NCBI GenBank assembly: GCA_030765045.1
Contig: CM060974.1
Coordinates: 49,042,839-49,106,838, forward strand
Direction of reading: 5' to 3'
Length of the DNA stretch: 64,000 bases
Source: Tenodera sinensis
Taxonomy: Eukaryota > Arthropoda > Insecta > Mantodea > Mantidae
Position 1 is the stretch's first letter; every line of letters begins with the position of its first letter. The notes below the pieces were generated by a model. The model searched no databases and had not been told where the DNA came from. It worked only from the letters and a program-made list of their open reading frames with translations. Positions 54,814 through 64,000 of the stretch are shown here, piece by piece. Position numbers and translations under genes: made by a program.

Positions 54814-56922
54814 ATGGAAGACAGTGATAGTGAGTTTAGAGGTTTTGATAGTCAGGAAATTCAGGAAAGTATAAGTAGGATGGAAGAATTTAATCGGAAT
54901 GTAATTGGTAGCAGAATATGCCAAGAATTAGAAGATCAGAACGTTAGAGAAACACCTAGAGGTAGTGCAGAAATGTTTAGTAGTAATTCAGAAAGGCCAG
55001 CATTTATGTCAGAAATAGAGAATATGTTTCAAACGATAATGAAAAAGATGAGTACAGAGTTAAGTCAAAAGATAGATGAAAATAGTAAAGAATTAAGAAC
55101 AGAGTTAAGTCAAAAGATGAGTACAGAGTTAAGTCAAAAGATAGATGAAAATAGTAAAGAATTAAGAACAGTGAAAAAGATGAGTACAGAGTTAAGTCAA
55201 AAGATGAGTACAGAGTTAAGTCAAAAGATAGATGAAACTAGTATAGAGTTAGGACAGAAATTAGAGAAGGGACAACAGGAATTGGGAATGCAATTGGAGA
55301 ATCAGAAGAGAGCTTTAGAAACCTTTAGGGAAGAAGTTAGGGAGGAAATTAATAAAGTTAGTAGTGAAGTAAAAGAAAATAGAGAACAGGTAGAACAGGT
55401 TAAGGGAGAATTAGAGATAATAAGGCAAGAAGTAAAGAATTCTGAAAAGAAATTAGGTCAACAAGTTAGTGAAAAATTAGATAAAGAAAGGGAAAGAGTA
55501 ACATACAGTTTAGACAAACAAAGGGAAGAGGTAGTGCAAAGGTTAGATAAAGACAGGGAAGAAATTAGAGAAGAGTTACAGGGGTGTAAAATTAGAATAG
55601 AAAGATCTGATGTAGAAAGTGAAAGGCAGGCTAGAAATTTGGAGGATGTTACAGACCAAATAAAAGGAGTAGTGACAGAAATTACTCAGGTAAAAGAGGC
55701 CTTAGAAACTTTGAAATTAAATGAAAATGCATGTAATCACAACAATCTTAGTAATGAAGTTGCAAGAAACGAGGCAATACCAGATGTATCAGCTGACATT
55801 TCGATGCAAAATAGAGGTAACAGTAATTCCCATTCTGATCTCAGAAATAGCTCAGGGATAAATGACAATTCAAATTTACATTGGCCTAACCATGTCTTAA
55901 ATGAAATGACACCTCCAGTTTTTGAAAATGAAGATTCAGATGATCCTAAAGCCTTTTTAGAAGGGTTACAAGAGTACTTCACGGTGAAACGTATACCAGA
56001 GGAGTACAAGATGGTGATAGTAAGAAAATGCCTAAAGGGTAATGCTGCTAATTGGCTAGGCCTTTCTATGGGTAACAATAATGACTACAGGACCTTTAGG
56101 AACATCTTTTTAACCAGATATTGGGGAGCTAGTAGGCAGGCTAATATTAGAGTTGAATTAAGCAATGGAAAATTTAATCCTAGATCGGAGGAATCGATGG
56201 TAAACTATTTTATGAGAATAGCGAGAAAATCGAAGATGTTGGACCCTCCCTTGGATGAAAAAGATCTAATAAATATAGTTACTCCACATTTTCCGGAAAC
56301 ACTTCAACATTACCTAATCATAGCCCGACCCGATAGCATTGCAGCTATGATAGAATTATTATCAGCCTTAGAAGTCAATAAGCCAAAACACGCATTTGGA
56401 AATACATATGAAGGAAAAGAAACTGTCAATTCTTTCGGGCAAGGGGCACAGTATTATCAGAATAGAAGTGAGGTTAGGGAAAGATATAAAGGACCAGTAC
56501 CAAGGATGGAATCATTCCGGTGGGAAAATCGAGGTAGATATAACCAGGAAGGGCATCACCAAAATAGAAATGGTAATCAAAGGGGAAGAAATATAAGGGT
56601 GAATTATATGAATACAAATAGATTTGATCGAGGTAGACGGGGACGTTATTTTGGACATAGTAGAAATTCAAACGATGGGTATTGGACAAACGGAGATAAT
56701 GAGTTTAGACCGAGGTCACCAAGACAGGGAGAAAGGTATTCTAGTGGACGAAATTCCCCCGAAAATGCAGAAATGGTTGAGGCCATTAACACGGTCAAAA
56801 ACATGGTAGGAAGTAACCCCGATTTAATGCAGGAAAACAGAAGTAACAATTCGGGAAATAGTACAGGAGCAATACATAAAAATCAGGGAAACGCCAGACC
56901 CGGTCAAACGCGCCTTCAGTGA
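54814..56922 (+). CDS. gag: Gag of the LTR retrotransposon
   Basis: 702 codons from the first ATG (MEDSDSEFRGFD); an upstream GTG in frame is less likely. Residues about 65-320 are a long charged coiled coil with in-frame internal repeats (MSTELSQKIDENSKELRT units, 55045-55237). Residues about 370-530 match retrotransposon Gag capsid-type domains (PPVFENEDSDDPKAFLEG, NWLGLSMGN, FLTRYWGASRQ, NYFMRIARKSKMLDPPL). The C-terminal part is Arg/Gly/Asn-rich (RGRNIRVNYMNTNRFDRGRR) with no CCHC knuckle. Structural particle protein that packages RNA. Open throughout. It ends in TGA at 56920, 28 bases after a slippery site. Confidence 0.88.
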   Translation: MEDSDSEFRGFDSQEIQESISRMEEFNRNVIGSRICQELEDQNVRETPRGSAEMFSSNSERPAFMSEIENMFQTIMKKMSTELSQKIDENSKELRTELSQKMSTELSQKIDENSKELRTVKKMSTELSQKMSTELSQKIDETSIELGQKLEKGQQELGMQLENQKRALETFREEVREEINKVSSEVKENREQVEQVKGELEIIRQEVKNSEKKLGQQVSEKLDKERERVTYSLDKQREEVVQRLDKDREEIREELQGCKIRIERSDVESERQARNLEDVTDQIKGVVTEITQVKEALETLKLNENACNHNNLSNEVARNEAIPDVSADISMQNRGNSNSHSDLRNSSGINDNSNLHWPNHVLNEMTPPVFENEDSDDPKAFLEGLQEYFTVKRIPEEYKMVIVRKCLKGNAANWLGLSMGNNNDYRTFRNIFLTRYWGASRQANIRVELSNGKFNPRSEESMVNYFMRIARKSKMLDPPLDEKDLINIVTPHFPETLQHYLIIARPDSIAAMIELLSALEVNKPKHAFGNTYEGKETVNSFGQGAQYYQNRSEVRERYKGPVPRMESFRWENRGRYNQEGHHQNRNGNQRGRNIRVNYMNTNRFDRGRRGRYFGHSRNSNDGYWTNGDNEFRPRSPRQGERYSSGRNSPENAEMVEAINTVKNMVGSNPDLMQENRSNNSGNSTGAIHKNQGNARPGQTRLQ

Positions 56923-56931
56923 GAACTGGGT
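56886..56931 (+). promoter_or_regulatory. Predicted -1 ribosomal frameshift signal
   Basis: GGGAAAC at 56886-56892 lies in gag register as G GGA AAC, a classical slippery heptamer. After a 5-base spacer, ACCCGGT (56898-56904) can pair with ACTGGGT (56925-56931), seven pairs including one G-U. The gag stop lies in the loop. The pol frame is -1 relative to gag and is open across this point. Confidence 0.75.
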
Positions 56932-58577
56932 ATCATAGTAATGATTGTGATAAGTACTCGGAAATAAATAGTCCTGGAAGGCAAATGATGATACAAAAGA
57001 AAAGAGAATGGAAAAATAGAATTGACGAAAACGAAAAAGTAGGAGATCCACCTAAAATCAAAATTGGAGTAAATGGAAAACAATACAATGCAATTATAGA
57101 TACGGGATCAAATAGCACAGTATGCTCACAAAATTTTTATGATAATTTACAAAGTAGTGGCTTTAAAGTAATGTCTTTACCAGTTAATGGGATATATTGC
57201 TCGCTAGCTGTGGGAAAACGAAAAGAGAGAGTAAAATTTCAAGCAATGATAAATATTGAAATAAATGGGAGAATACTAGAAATTTTATTTCTGATTGTAG
57301 GAAGACTTGTGACAGATATTATAATAGGTTGTGATTGTCTTTATGCCTGGGAAGCTGTGGTGAATTTTAAAAACATGATTCTAGAAATGAAAGTTGAATA
57401 TGAGACCATTATAGTGCCTTTTGTGGAAGATAGTAGTTCAGAAACTATTGTAAGAGAAAAAGAGGAAGAAGAAATCCAAGGGGATACATTCTTTGTAGAA
57501 TATGTTAAAGTAGGAGCTATGGAATTAACTGAAGTAAATGTCAAAGAGTACAGTGTCGATAATAAAGAAAATGTAGAATGGGATAAAAATGATTTCATAG
57601 ACAATTTGAGGGTTTCTGATGCAACTAGGTACTATGATAGGGAGAGTAGTGAAGACTTAGAAGAATTGTTGAGGGAAAAGGTAACTCAGGCTGATCAACT
57701 AAATGAACAACAGAGGGATAAACTGTTTGAAATATTAATCCGAAATAAAGAAGTATTCTCTGAGAAACCTGGTAAATGTAATATTTATACTCATTCTTTT
57801 GAGATGATACCCATAAAACCTTTTACACATAAAGCGAGAGCTATCCCTAGTACAATAAGAGAAGAGGTAGATGCAGTTATAAAGTCAATGTTAGAAGATG
57901 AGGTTATTGAGATTTCGAATTCAGAATTTGTGAATCCCCTATGCATTGTAAATAAGGCCAATGGAAAGATTAGGGTGACATTAGACTCGAGAAAACTAAA
58001 TTATTGTTCATCATACTTTCCATCAGGGAATCCAACAGAACGTGTCCTCCGAGATATAGGAATTTATTTACGTGTACTTACACATCATAATCACAAGGAT
58101 TGGGTGAAATATTGTCCATTGATAGAAAAGATTATCAATCACACCATTAATGTAACTACTGGGTTTGCACCAATAAAATTAATGTTAGGAATTGAACCAG
58201 AACCAATATTGATAGAGGAACCAAAAACACTGAAAATTAATGACATTCAGTTAAGTGAAGAAGAAAGAGCGAAAATTGCTTTTGAACGAATCAAGAAAAA
58301 GGCAGAGAAGCGAAAATTAAAGAAAAAGAGTAGAAAACATAAATGGGAACCTAAGATAGGCGATTGGGTACTAGTTAAAGACCATAAGTTATCAAGTGCA
58401 TTGAGAGGTAGGAACAAAAGGATGGAACTGTTATATAAAGGTCCTGCAGAAATTATATCCAAATTTGGTTATCATACCTATGAATTAAAAGATGTTAAAA
58501 ATGAAAAATGTCTGGGAAGATGGCATAAACAACTCCTTCGACCATACAAGAAACCGTGTGGTGCCTTGGAACCTTGA
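56919..58577 (+). CDS. pol: Pol remnant: protease, RT start, integrase end
   Basis: 552 codons after gag, no proper ATG start at the junction; likely made as a Gag-Pol fusion. Aspartic protease: IIDTGSNSTVCS with catalytic Asp at 57099, and IIIGCDCLYAW near the end of the domain. An acidic linker follows, then the first part of a reverse transcriptase (HKARAIPSTIREEVDAVI, VNPLCIVNKANGKIRVTLDS). At about 58005 the frame jumps to integrase sequence (SGNPTERVLRDIG, TTGFAPIKLMLG) and ends in the C-terminal module GDWVLVKDHK...LLYKGPAEII. The RT active site, RNase H, zinc-binding and most catalytic integrase residues are deleted, in frame. Confidence 0.88.
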   Translation: MRTGYHSNDCDKYSEINSPGRQMMIQKKREWKNRIDENEKVGDPPKIKIGVNGKQYNAIIDTGSNSTVCSQNFYDNLQSSGFKVMSLPVNGIYCSLAVGKRKERVKFQAMINIEINGRILEILFLIVGRLVTDIIIGCDCLYAWEAVVNFKNMILEMKVEYETIIVPFVEDSSSETIVREKEEEEIQGDTFFVEYVKVGAMELTEVNVKEYSVDNKENVEWDKNDFIDNLRVSDATRYYDRESSEDLEELLREKVTQADQLNEQQRDKLFEILIRNKEVFSEKPGKCNIYTHSFEMIPIKPFTHKARAIPSTIREEVDAVIKSMLEDEVIEISNSEFVNPLCIVNKANGKIRVTLDSRKLNYCSSYFPSGNPTERVLRDIGIYLRVLTHHNHKDWVKYCPLIEKIINHTINVTTGFAPIKLMLGIEPEPILIEEPKTLKINDIQLSEEERAKIAFERIKKKAEKRKLKKKSRKHKWEPKIGDWVLVKDHKLSSALRGRNKRMELLYKGPAEIISKFGYHTYELKDVKNEKCLGRWHKQLLRPYKKPCGALEP

Positions 58578-58586
58578 TTTAATGTA

Positions 58587-58608
58587 AAAAAAAAAAAAAA
58601 AAAAAAAA
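58587..58608. repeat. Poly(A) run
   Basis: About 22 A, ten bases after the pol stop; part of the element's untranslated region. Confidence 0.9.
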
Positions 58609-59354
58609 ATTGGAAGTGTCATTTGTATATTGGCGCCTAATCAGCTTGGAGATAAATTGTAAATGTTAGCTTACTTGAAAACCATACATGGGTTAGGTAC
58701 TTACATATTCATGAAAAATGCAGAATGTGAATTGCTAAATACTACAAAGAGCTTAAAAATATGTTGTATAGAGCTCACAATAACAGCTTCAGAAAGATTG
58801 TTAAATTGTTCATTTCCGCATAAAGAGAAAACAGAATATTTACTTTGTAAACATTTGTTAAAATATTTAGATGTATAGATAGTTATCACAGAAAGACAAA
58901 GAAAGAACTTGTCTAAAGAGTGCAATGGATTTATATAAAAATATATGTACATTTTAGTGCTTAAAGGATCTAGTACAGATATGTGTTACAATAACAAAAG
59001 TGAAAAATCACAGTGCAAGTGATAGTGAGAGCGAAGTGAGCAAACATGAACTAAAAGAAGGAAGTATAAAGAAAGACTCTTGAAATTTAAACCTTTATAT
59101 AGAAGCTTCATAGAAGAAACCATAACATATTGTAATTAGTATTTAAGGATTAATGTTTAGTCAAGTGTACAATTGTTTGTCATGTTAAATAGATTAATGA
59201 GAAAATGTGTTAATAACCAATTTCAAAAACAGTGTAATTGAAAATTGTATACAAGGGGAGTGTTGCCGATTATTCAAAATACAGGAGTAATTTTAGTTTT
59301 TTCTTTCGGGCAAGACATTTACATTATTTTATTATGAAATAATAAAATAACATA
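58609..59354 (+). other. Retrotransposon 3' untranslated region
   Basis: About 750 bp without an env-like frame; short frames (58663-58878) have no domain. No envelope gene is therefore seen. Confidence 0.6.
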
Positions 59355-59366
59355 AATGGGGGCATT
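59355..59366 (+). promoter_or_regulatory. Polypurine tract
   Basis: AAATGGGGGCATT immediately precedes the 3' LTR; the G run is the likely plus-strand primer site. Confidence 0.65.
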
Positions 59367-60171
59367 TGATACCGAAATTTAGATTTCCGATTGAATGGGC
59401 TTTTGAAAAAGATACGTTTTAATTTAATTGCCGGATATGAGATTTGCGATAAATATTGAGTAATAACATAAATAGATAATAGAGTAGCAAGTGTTGTAAG
59501 GTGAGCAAGATATGAGTAAATGATAGTCGTTAAATTTGTAGTATAAACGCATTATTGGTTTGAAATTAACGAGTCATGACGTCATACCACATAGTTTAAA
59601 ATACACGTTCGAAAGTCAGTTCTACCAACCTTAAAAGTCGCGCAATATATTTAATAAAATATAAAGTAAACATCGTTTAATCCTAAAAAGGTAATTATAT
59701 ATTCAAAATTCATAAAAGAACATGTTATAATAGAAAGGGACATTTCTAAATTGCGGGAAAAGGAAATAACATTTTGGATACGAGGCTTTCTTGGATGACG
59801 TCATGACATTCAAATTGGAAGCGAACGGTCTTCTTGGCGTGGGTAAGAGAGAAGCGTCTAGTCAGTACTCAACCAGAGAACAGTACGGGAGTTCGTGCAG
59901 TTCGTGCTGCGCAGATGTGATTGCGATGCTTCTAAAGATACACATATAGAATCGGCATAACTCCCGAAAACATTTAAAGATGCAATAAATGATCTGCAAA
60001 GTTGTTCTTGGGTTGTCCTTTACACTCACGCAAACCCGAGATAAAGAGATTATGCTCAGCTAGCCGGAGACAACACATCAAACCACATCAACGTGACCAA
60101 CAACATCACGTCACCAACGACTTCAGCTTCAAATGGCGAGGTAATAACTAGGAAGCTATATTACAGCTTCA
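59367..60171 (+). repeat. 3' LTR
   Basis: 805 bp, same as the 5' LTR except for one base. The CRE-like palindromes recur at 59576-59585 and 59795-59804. Confidence 0.95.
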
Positions 60172-60310
60172 AGTCACAGCTAGAAAAATAAGTCCAGTCA
60201 GCAAAAGAATTAGTAATGTTAGGGATAATGGAAGATTAAAGCAGAGTGCACTGGGTACATTAAGTACATTTAACTCAGCAAAAAAAACAGTTAAGAGAAG
60301 CAAAACATAA
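60172..60310 (+). pseudogene. Target reading frame, right part
   Basis: Removing the LTR element and one AGTC restores an open frame from YVKERV through TARKISPVSKRISNVRD, SALGTLSTFNSAKK to a stop at about 60309. Product unknown. Confidence 0.4.
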
Positions 60311-61329
60311 AGAAGAAGAAGCTAAACAGTTAGCTGAAGGGCCTTTATAAGCTCCAGGGGAATTCTAAAGCAGTAAATGTATGTTGTCATACACTTAAAA
60401 CTTTTAAGTCATTTTTTTCTGCTTTCTATTTGTTCACATTTTTCAATCTTCAAAATGCATCTTCTAATACAGTTCTTAATAGATTTCTTTTAAATTCTGC
60501 ACACACGTTCTCAGATAGTTGCTTCATAAAACAATATTTTAAATGCTCTAGATGGAGTAGCTTGTTATTGAATTTTTATTTTCAAAATTATTCATAATTT
60601 GAAAAAAAAAATGGACCTTTGAGGTATTCAATATTTTTTTTCTCCAAAACTGTTTGACATAACCAAATAAAAATACAGGTATTGTAGACATAATCTAAAG
60701 AAACATGGCCAGAGTTTAGTTTACTTAGAACAGATAATATTTTATAAGAAGCGTTTGCTATACTACCTTGCAATTGCAGCAAAAAGTCAATAAATGTTTT
60801 TTTTTTTTTTTTTCTTTTTGCAAAAACTATCTTACACAGAAAAGTGAGTTTTGGGAAACCTTCTAGTTATGCTTTGGCACACATACATACAAATTTTCAC
60901 ATCACTGTGACAAAAATTGTGGATTTTTGTCATTTTCACAGATGCCTCCCCTTAACACATACAAAAACCAAGATCAAAGTTCGGCCTACTCTCTTTAACT
61001 TCGATCTCTAGATCAGGGGAAGACAACTTTGGGCCATGTGATGTATTCAAACGAAGAGCCAGCTTGTACATTCGTGTGACGTCAGGCAAGAGCAGTGTAC
61101 TGCAATGTTGCCTAGATCAGCGGCTCTAGCTGCACGAAACTGCACAGTTCTGTAAGCTTTATCACTCTCTGTGTCAACATGGAGGGTACCAGTGAAATGG
61201 AGCAACCAGTTTTTCTGTCAGTATGGGAAATTCGTTTTCTGTTTGTGCAATATGAATATATGATGTTCATTTATATTAATGAACATGGTAAATATCAAGG
61301 AGAAGAACGTGACGCAGTAATATCTGGAT
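60311..61329. other. Unassigned AT-rich DNA
   Basis: Includes a T run near 60800. May be the 3' untranslated part of the split mobile element. Nothing else recognised. Confidence 0.3.
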
Positions 61330-61640
61330 AAAAGGAACATGCTGATGTGGGGGACTGTCAAAGAAGTGAAGCGTCTGTCCGTTTGAGCTACAGAATAGCT
61401 CTTCACATAGCCAAGAAAAAAAGACCATTTACTGAAGGAGACTTCACAAAGGAAGTGATTGTGATGGCTACTGAAGAATTGTGTCCACATTTGTTAGAAC
61501 ACTTTGAAAGAGTAAGTTTGTCTCCTAAGACTATTATGCGGTGTATTCATGAAATGGGTACAAATGTTCGCAAGCAACTTGATGTAATGGTGCATAAGTT
61601 CGTACATTCCTTAGCTGCTGACGACAATATTGACATCTGA
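61330..61640 (+). pseudogene. hAT transposase fragment (ZBED5/GTF2IRD2-like)
   Basis: A 97-codon frame reads SEASVRLSYRIALHIAKKKR, then FTEGDFTKEVIVMATEELCP, SLSPKTIMRCIHEMGTN, ending SLAADDNIDI. This order (SY.IA..IA...PFT.GEF.K, LS..TI.RRI, LA.DESTD) belongs to hAT transposases of the ZBED5/GTF2IRD2 type. The frame stops where the catalytic core would begin. A stop also precedes it at about 61330. Confidence 0.65.
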
Positions 61641-61746
61641 TACTGTACATATATGCCTACTTATGTATTGACTTCTGACATAATATCCATTTTCTTCAAC
61701 AATGGCCTGCACAACTGATTAGATTCAACACTAATTAAGGTGTGTA

Positions 61747-61846
61747 CTGAGTTACCCCAAAAAGTAATACCATAACTCATCAAAAATTAAAATATGCCAA
61801 GTACAATCTTCTCAGTGTACTTTGGTGTAGCAAATCATATATGGAT
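61747..61846 (-). pseudogene. Older CR1-like LINE fragment
   Basis: Parallels 62410-62520 (TACCCC-A-AAA-TAATAC, GCTCAT, GTGTAGCAA-TCATA-ATGGA) at lower similarity, so a second, older fragment adjoins the main copy. Confidence 0.6.
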
Positions 61847-61852
61847 TGTATT

Positions 61853-63215
61853 GTATTGTATTACATCTTGTTCTTTGGATCCTAGAATGAGTCAGGCTCA
61901 AGGATATAGAACACATCATACAACCATACAATTTCATACAAATTTTTTTTCCAACACCTAAACACTATCATTATAATAGGGTTAAACTAGTGGTTGAAAG
62001 AACTTATAGTATAGTATTCCTTTATGCTGTAAATAGAATGTCCTAGCAAAAACTTTCTCAATTCCTTTTTAAATCTTAAGCAGTCTCTTGGGTTACACAG
62101 TAATTTTAAAGCTAAAGGAAGGCCATTATATATTTGTATGGCGGAGTAGCAGGGACCTTTCTGATGAATGTACATGGAGTTACATGGCCTGTGTAAGTCA
62201 TTTCTGTGTCTAGTGCTGTGGCTATGTACAAGAGAATTGAATTTAAAGGTATTGTAGTTATCAACCACATAACACATAAGTGAAAAAATGTATTGACTTG
62301 TGAGTGTTAGAATACCCATCTTCTTAAATAAGGGTCTGCATGAATGACGGGCTCCAGCACCACTTAAAATTCGTAGTGCTCTCTTCTGTAGGACGAAGAT
62401 CCTCCCATTTTGTGCTGAATTACCCCAGAAAATAATACTGTAGCTCATGATGGAATGGAAGTAAGCAAAGTATAATGCTCTTAGAGCATTTTGATGTAGC
62501 AAGTCATACATGGACCTCAAGGCAAAACAAGCTGAGCTGAGTTTAGGACATAAATTGAGTATATGCTTCTTCCAGCTCATTTACTCGTCTATTTCTAGCC
62601 CTAGAAACTTTGTACAATCTACTTTGTTTATGATCAAGCTGTGATAAGTAATATTCAACTCTGGAATAATTTTATTCTTAGTTCTAAATTGAATGTATGA
62701 TGTTTTGTCATAATTTAGAAGTAATTTGTTGGCTTCGAGCCAAATGTTCAACTCCCTAAATGCAGTTGCCGTTATGTTTAAGAGTTCTTCTGATGACTTC
62801 TGAGATATGAGTACACTAGTGTCATTTGCAAAAAGTATTATTTGGAATGTTCATTGAGATTAAAAGGTAAATCATTTATGAAAACAAGAAAGAGCAATGG
62901 AACCAATTTTGAGCCCTGCAGAACTCCGAGTTTAATTATACCTGGATCTGATTCTTTATTGTTGACAATAGTTTTTTGTGTTCTATTTGTTAAATAGGAC
63001 CTAAACCAAGTAATCGAGATGTTATCCAGCCCATAAAAGTGTAATTTCTCCAGCATCAGCTCATGATTAATACTATCAAAGGCCTTAGCCAGATAACAGA
63101 AAATACCTATGATGAAGTTCTTGTTATTCATTGCATTTAATATTTCATTGGTAAATCTATATGTGGCATTGTTGGTACACAACCCCTTCCTAGTCTGTAG
63201 CAAGATTGCCATTAC
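61853..63215 (-). pseudogene. CR1-like LINE, reverse transcriptase relic
   Basis: From 63212 down: RKGLCTNNATYRFTNEIL, GIFCYLAKAFDSINH (motif A; Tyr in place of the first Asp), LGVLQGSKLVPLLFLVFIND; after a stop, FANDTSVLISQ (motif C; Asn for the first Asp of ADD), FRELNIWLEANKLLLNYDK, VDCTKFLGLEID; stop; then MSWKKHILNLCPKLS ... KKELRKFLLGHSIYS to 61987. The 3' untranslated region ends in ATACA-type pentamer repeats at about 61845-61862. Two catalytic Asp are lost. 5' truncated. Confidence 0.85.
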
Positions 63216-63861
63216 CGAATTTTACTACTTATACATTGATATTCAGGGTATTCCTTTATCCACTGTCTGTTGATTGAACTTTTCATGACAATATACGTCA
63301 CGACCTAAATTTACAAACACGAAGGGCCAGACATCGAAGGAAGCTAATTATGAACCTAGCAAATAACATGGACGAAGTATCAGATCAGTCACTCACTTTA
63401 CCACATTCTCAATTCAGTTGATTCCATCCCCAAAATGAGCATTTACATTACCTCCAGATCTAAATTCAACATGAGTAGACGAATTTCTTCCGCAACACAA
63501 ACAGAACATCAAACAGCACCATAGAGTAATAATAGATTGAAGAAGTGGGTGTATTCCAATGCAAGATGCCGATATAATCGATTCATGGATGTTCTCGAGT
63601 AAATCACATTTCCAGATTAATACAACATTTGCAAGAATGTTACAGGATACTCGACATTTACCTGAGTGACATTAAGATATATTATAATTTTTACAACTAA
63701 ATTTCTATCTCACGAAAATATTTATGTTATCTACACTGAACGGTACGATCTGCACCTGAAAGCCGTATAATAGCTTGTATTACATATAAATTGTTTATTT
63801 GTGTATACTTTGTATTAAAATCTGCCACAAATTTGGCTCAGTGGCTTACTTATCTCACTCG
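63216..63861. other. Unassigned DNA within LINE remnants
   Basis: Lies where about 240 bp of reverse transcriptase coding would be expected, but reads as unrelated DNA without recognisable domain. Confidence 0.35.
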
Positions 63862-64000
63862 AGCAGCATTTTGACAGCCATGTGAGGTTTTACTCTTCAG
63901 AGACTTAATAATTTTTTCAATTTCTGAGGGTGTTGTAGTCATTATTCTGAATGTATTTTGAATATTGATATTTATATTCTTTAGTAAATTTAGTGCTGCT
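63862..64000 (-). pseudogene. LINE fragment, region before reverse transcriptase
   Basis: The minus strand reads TTTPSEIEKIIKSLKSKTSH, the usual block between endonuclease and reverse transcriptase of CR1/Jockey-type elements. Runs off the window. Confidence 0.6.

Larger units (their letters stand above)
53806..60171 (+). mobile_element. Ty3/gypsy-like LTR retrotransposon, deletion derivative
   Basis: 6366 bp: LTR, primer site, gag, pol remnant, purine tract, LTR. Target duplication AGTC (53802-53805, 60172-60175). LTRs differ at one position by eye, so the insertion is very recent. Pol keeps the protease, the start of the reverse transcriptase and the integrase C-terminal part; the reverse transcriptase core, RNase H and integrase catalytic core are missing. 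It therefore depended on a complete relative for mobility. Confidence 0.93.

Noticed and set aside
55737..56078. Minus-strand frame of 113 codons
   Set aside because: Antisense shadow of gag.
58609..59354. Envelope gene in the LTR element
   Set aside because: No frame longer than about 80 codons and no signal peptide or membrane segment pattern.
63832..63897. tRNA-like A box TTTGGCTCAGTGGC
   Set aside because: No good B box, and the right part reads as LINE protein on the other strand.

Overview
The window looks like repeat-laden euthyrian-type animal chromatin from an arthropod, most likely an insect with a large genome (a cockroach-like or other hemimetabolous insect is my guess, at low confidence). 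The reasons are AT-rich DNA, short exons separated by multi-kilobase introns, arthropod-style C2H2 zinc-finger genes, many tRNA-headed SINEs, and the mix of transposon families (CR1-like, I/R1-like and Jockey-like LINEs, Penelope, hAT, P, Merlin, a CACTG-ended DNA element, and a Ty3/gypsy-like LTR element). There is no operon structure and no bacterial feature.

Host genes. Two paralogous C2H2 zinc-finger genes face each other. The left gene (+) has a 41-bp exon at 2245-2285 and a large finger exon at 6093-7719; its first coding exon lies outside the window. The right gene (-) has all three coding exons: 46940-47218, 42087-42127 and 30131-31283. The splice phases agree (0, then 2/1) and the model is open throughout (490 codons plus stop). 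The introns around the 41-bp exon are inverted copies of each other (about 190-2870 against 41546-42570). A third, partial copy lies at about 25600-26240. All three are split by mobile elements.

Layout. 0-8 kb: left zinc-finger gene, Penelope relics, microsatellites, SINEs. 8-18 kb: Penelope, SINEs, a TIR element at 11940-13047, LINE, hAT and THAP relics. 18.1-20.05 kb: a GAAATATGA-type satellite. 20.6-25.4 kb: a broken hAT gene, a SINE, and a CACTG-ended DNA transposon with TIRs. 26.2-29.6 kb: an old LINE split by two SINEs and a P element that encodes a THAP domain. 30.1-31.3 kb: fingers of the right gene. 31.8-41.5 kb: Penelope, LINE and hAT relics, a LINE inserted in a TG microsatellite, a decayed Jockey-like ORF1, and a LINE deletion derivative with target duplications. 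41.5-49 kb: duplicated intron block, a large SINE palindrome, LINE copies with target duplications, a solo LTR, and the first exon of the right gene. 49-53.5 kb: a Merlin relic and unexplained DNA. 53.8-60.2 kb: a very young LTR retrotransposon with LTRs differing at one base in 805, lacking the core of pol. 61-64 kb: hAT and CR1-like relics.

How it fits together. The only candidate functional host proteins are the two zinc-finger proteins. Clustered, self-similar C2H2 arrays in transposon-rich DNA are often linked to silencing of mobile elements, but nothing here proves that role. Every other coding sequence is mobile-element derived and mostly broken. The exceptions are the gag frame of the LTR element, the THAP-only P-element frame, and the long frame of the CACTG element.
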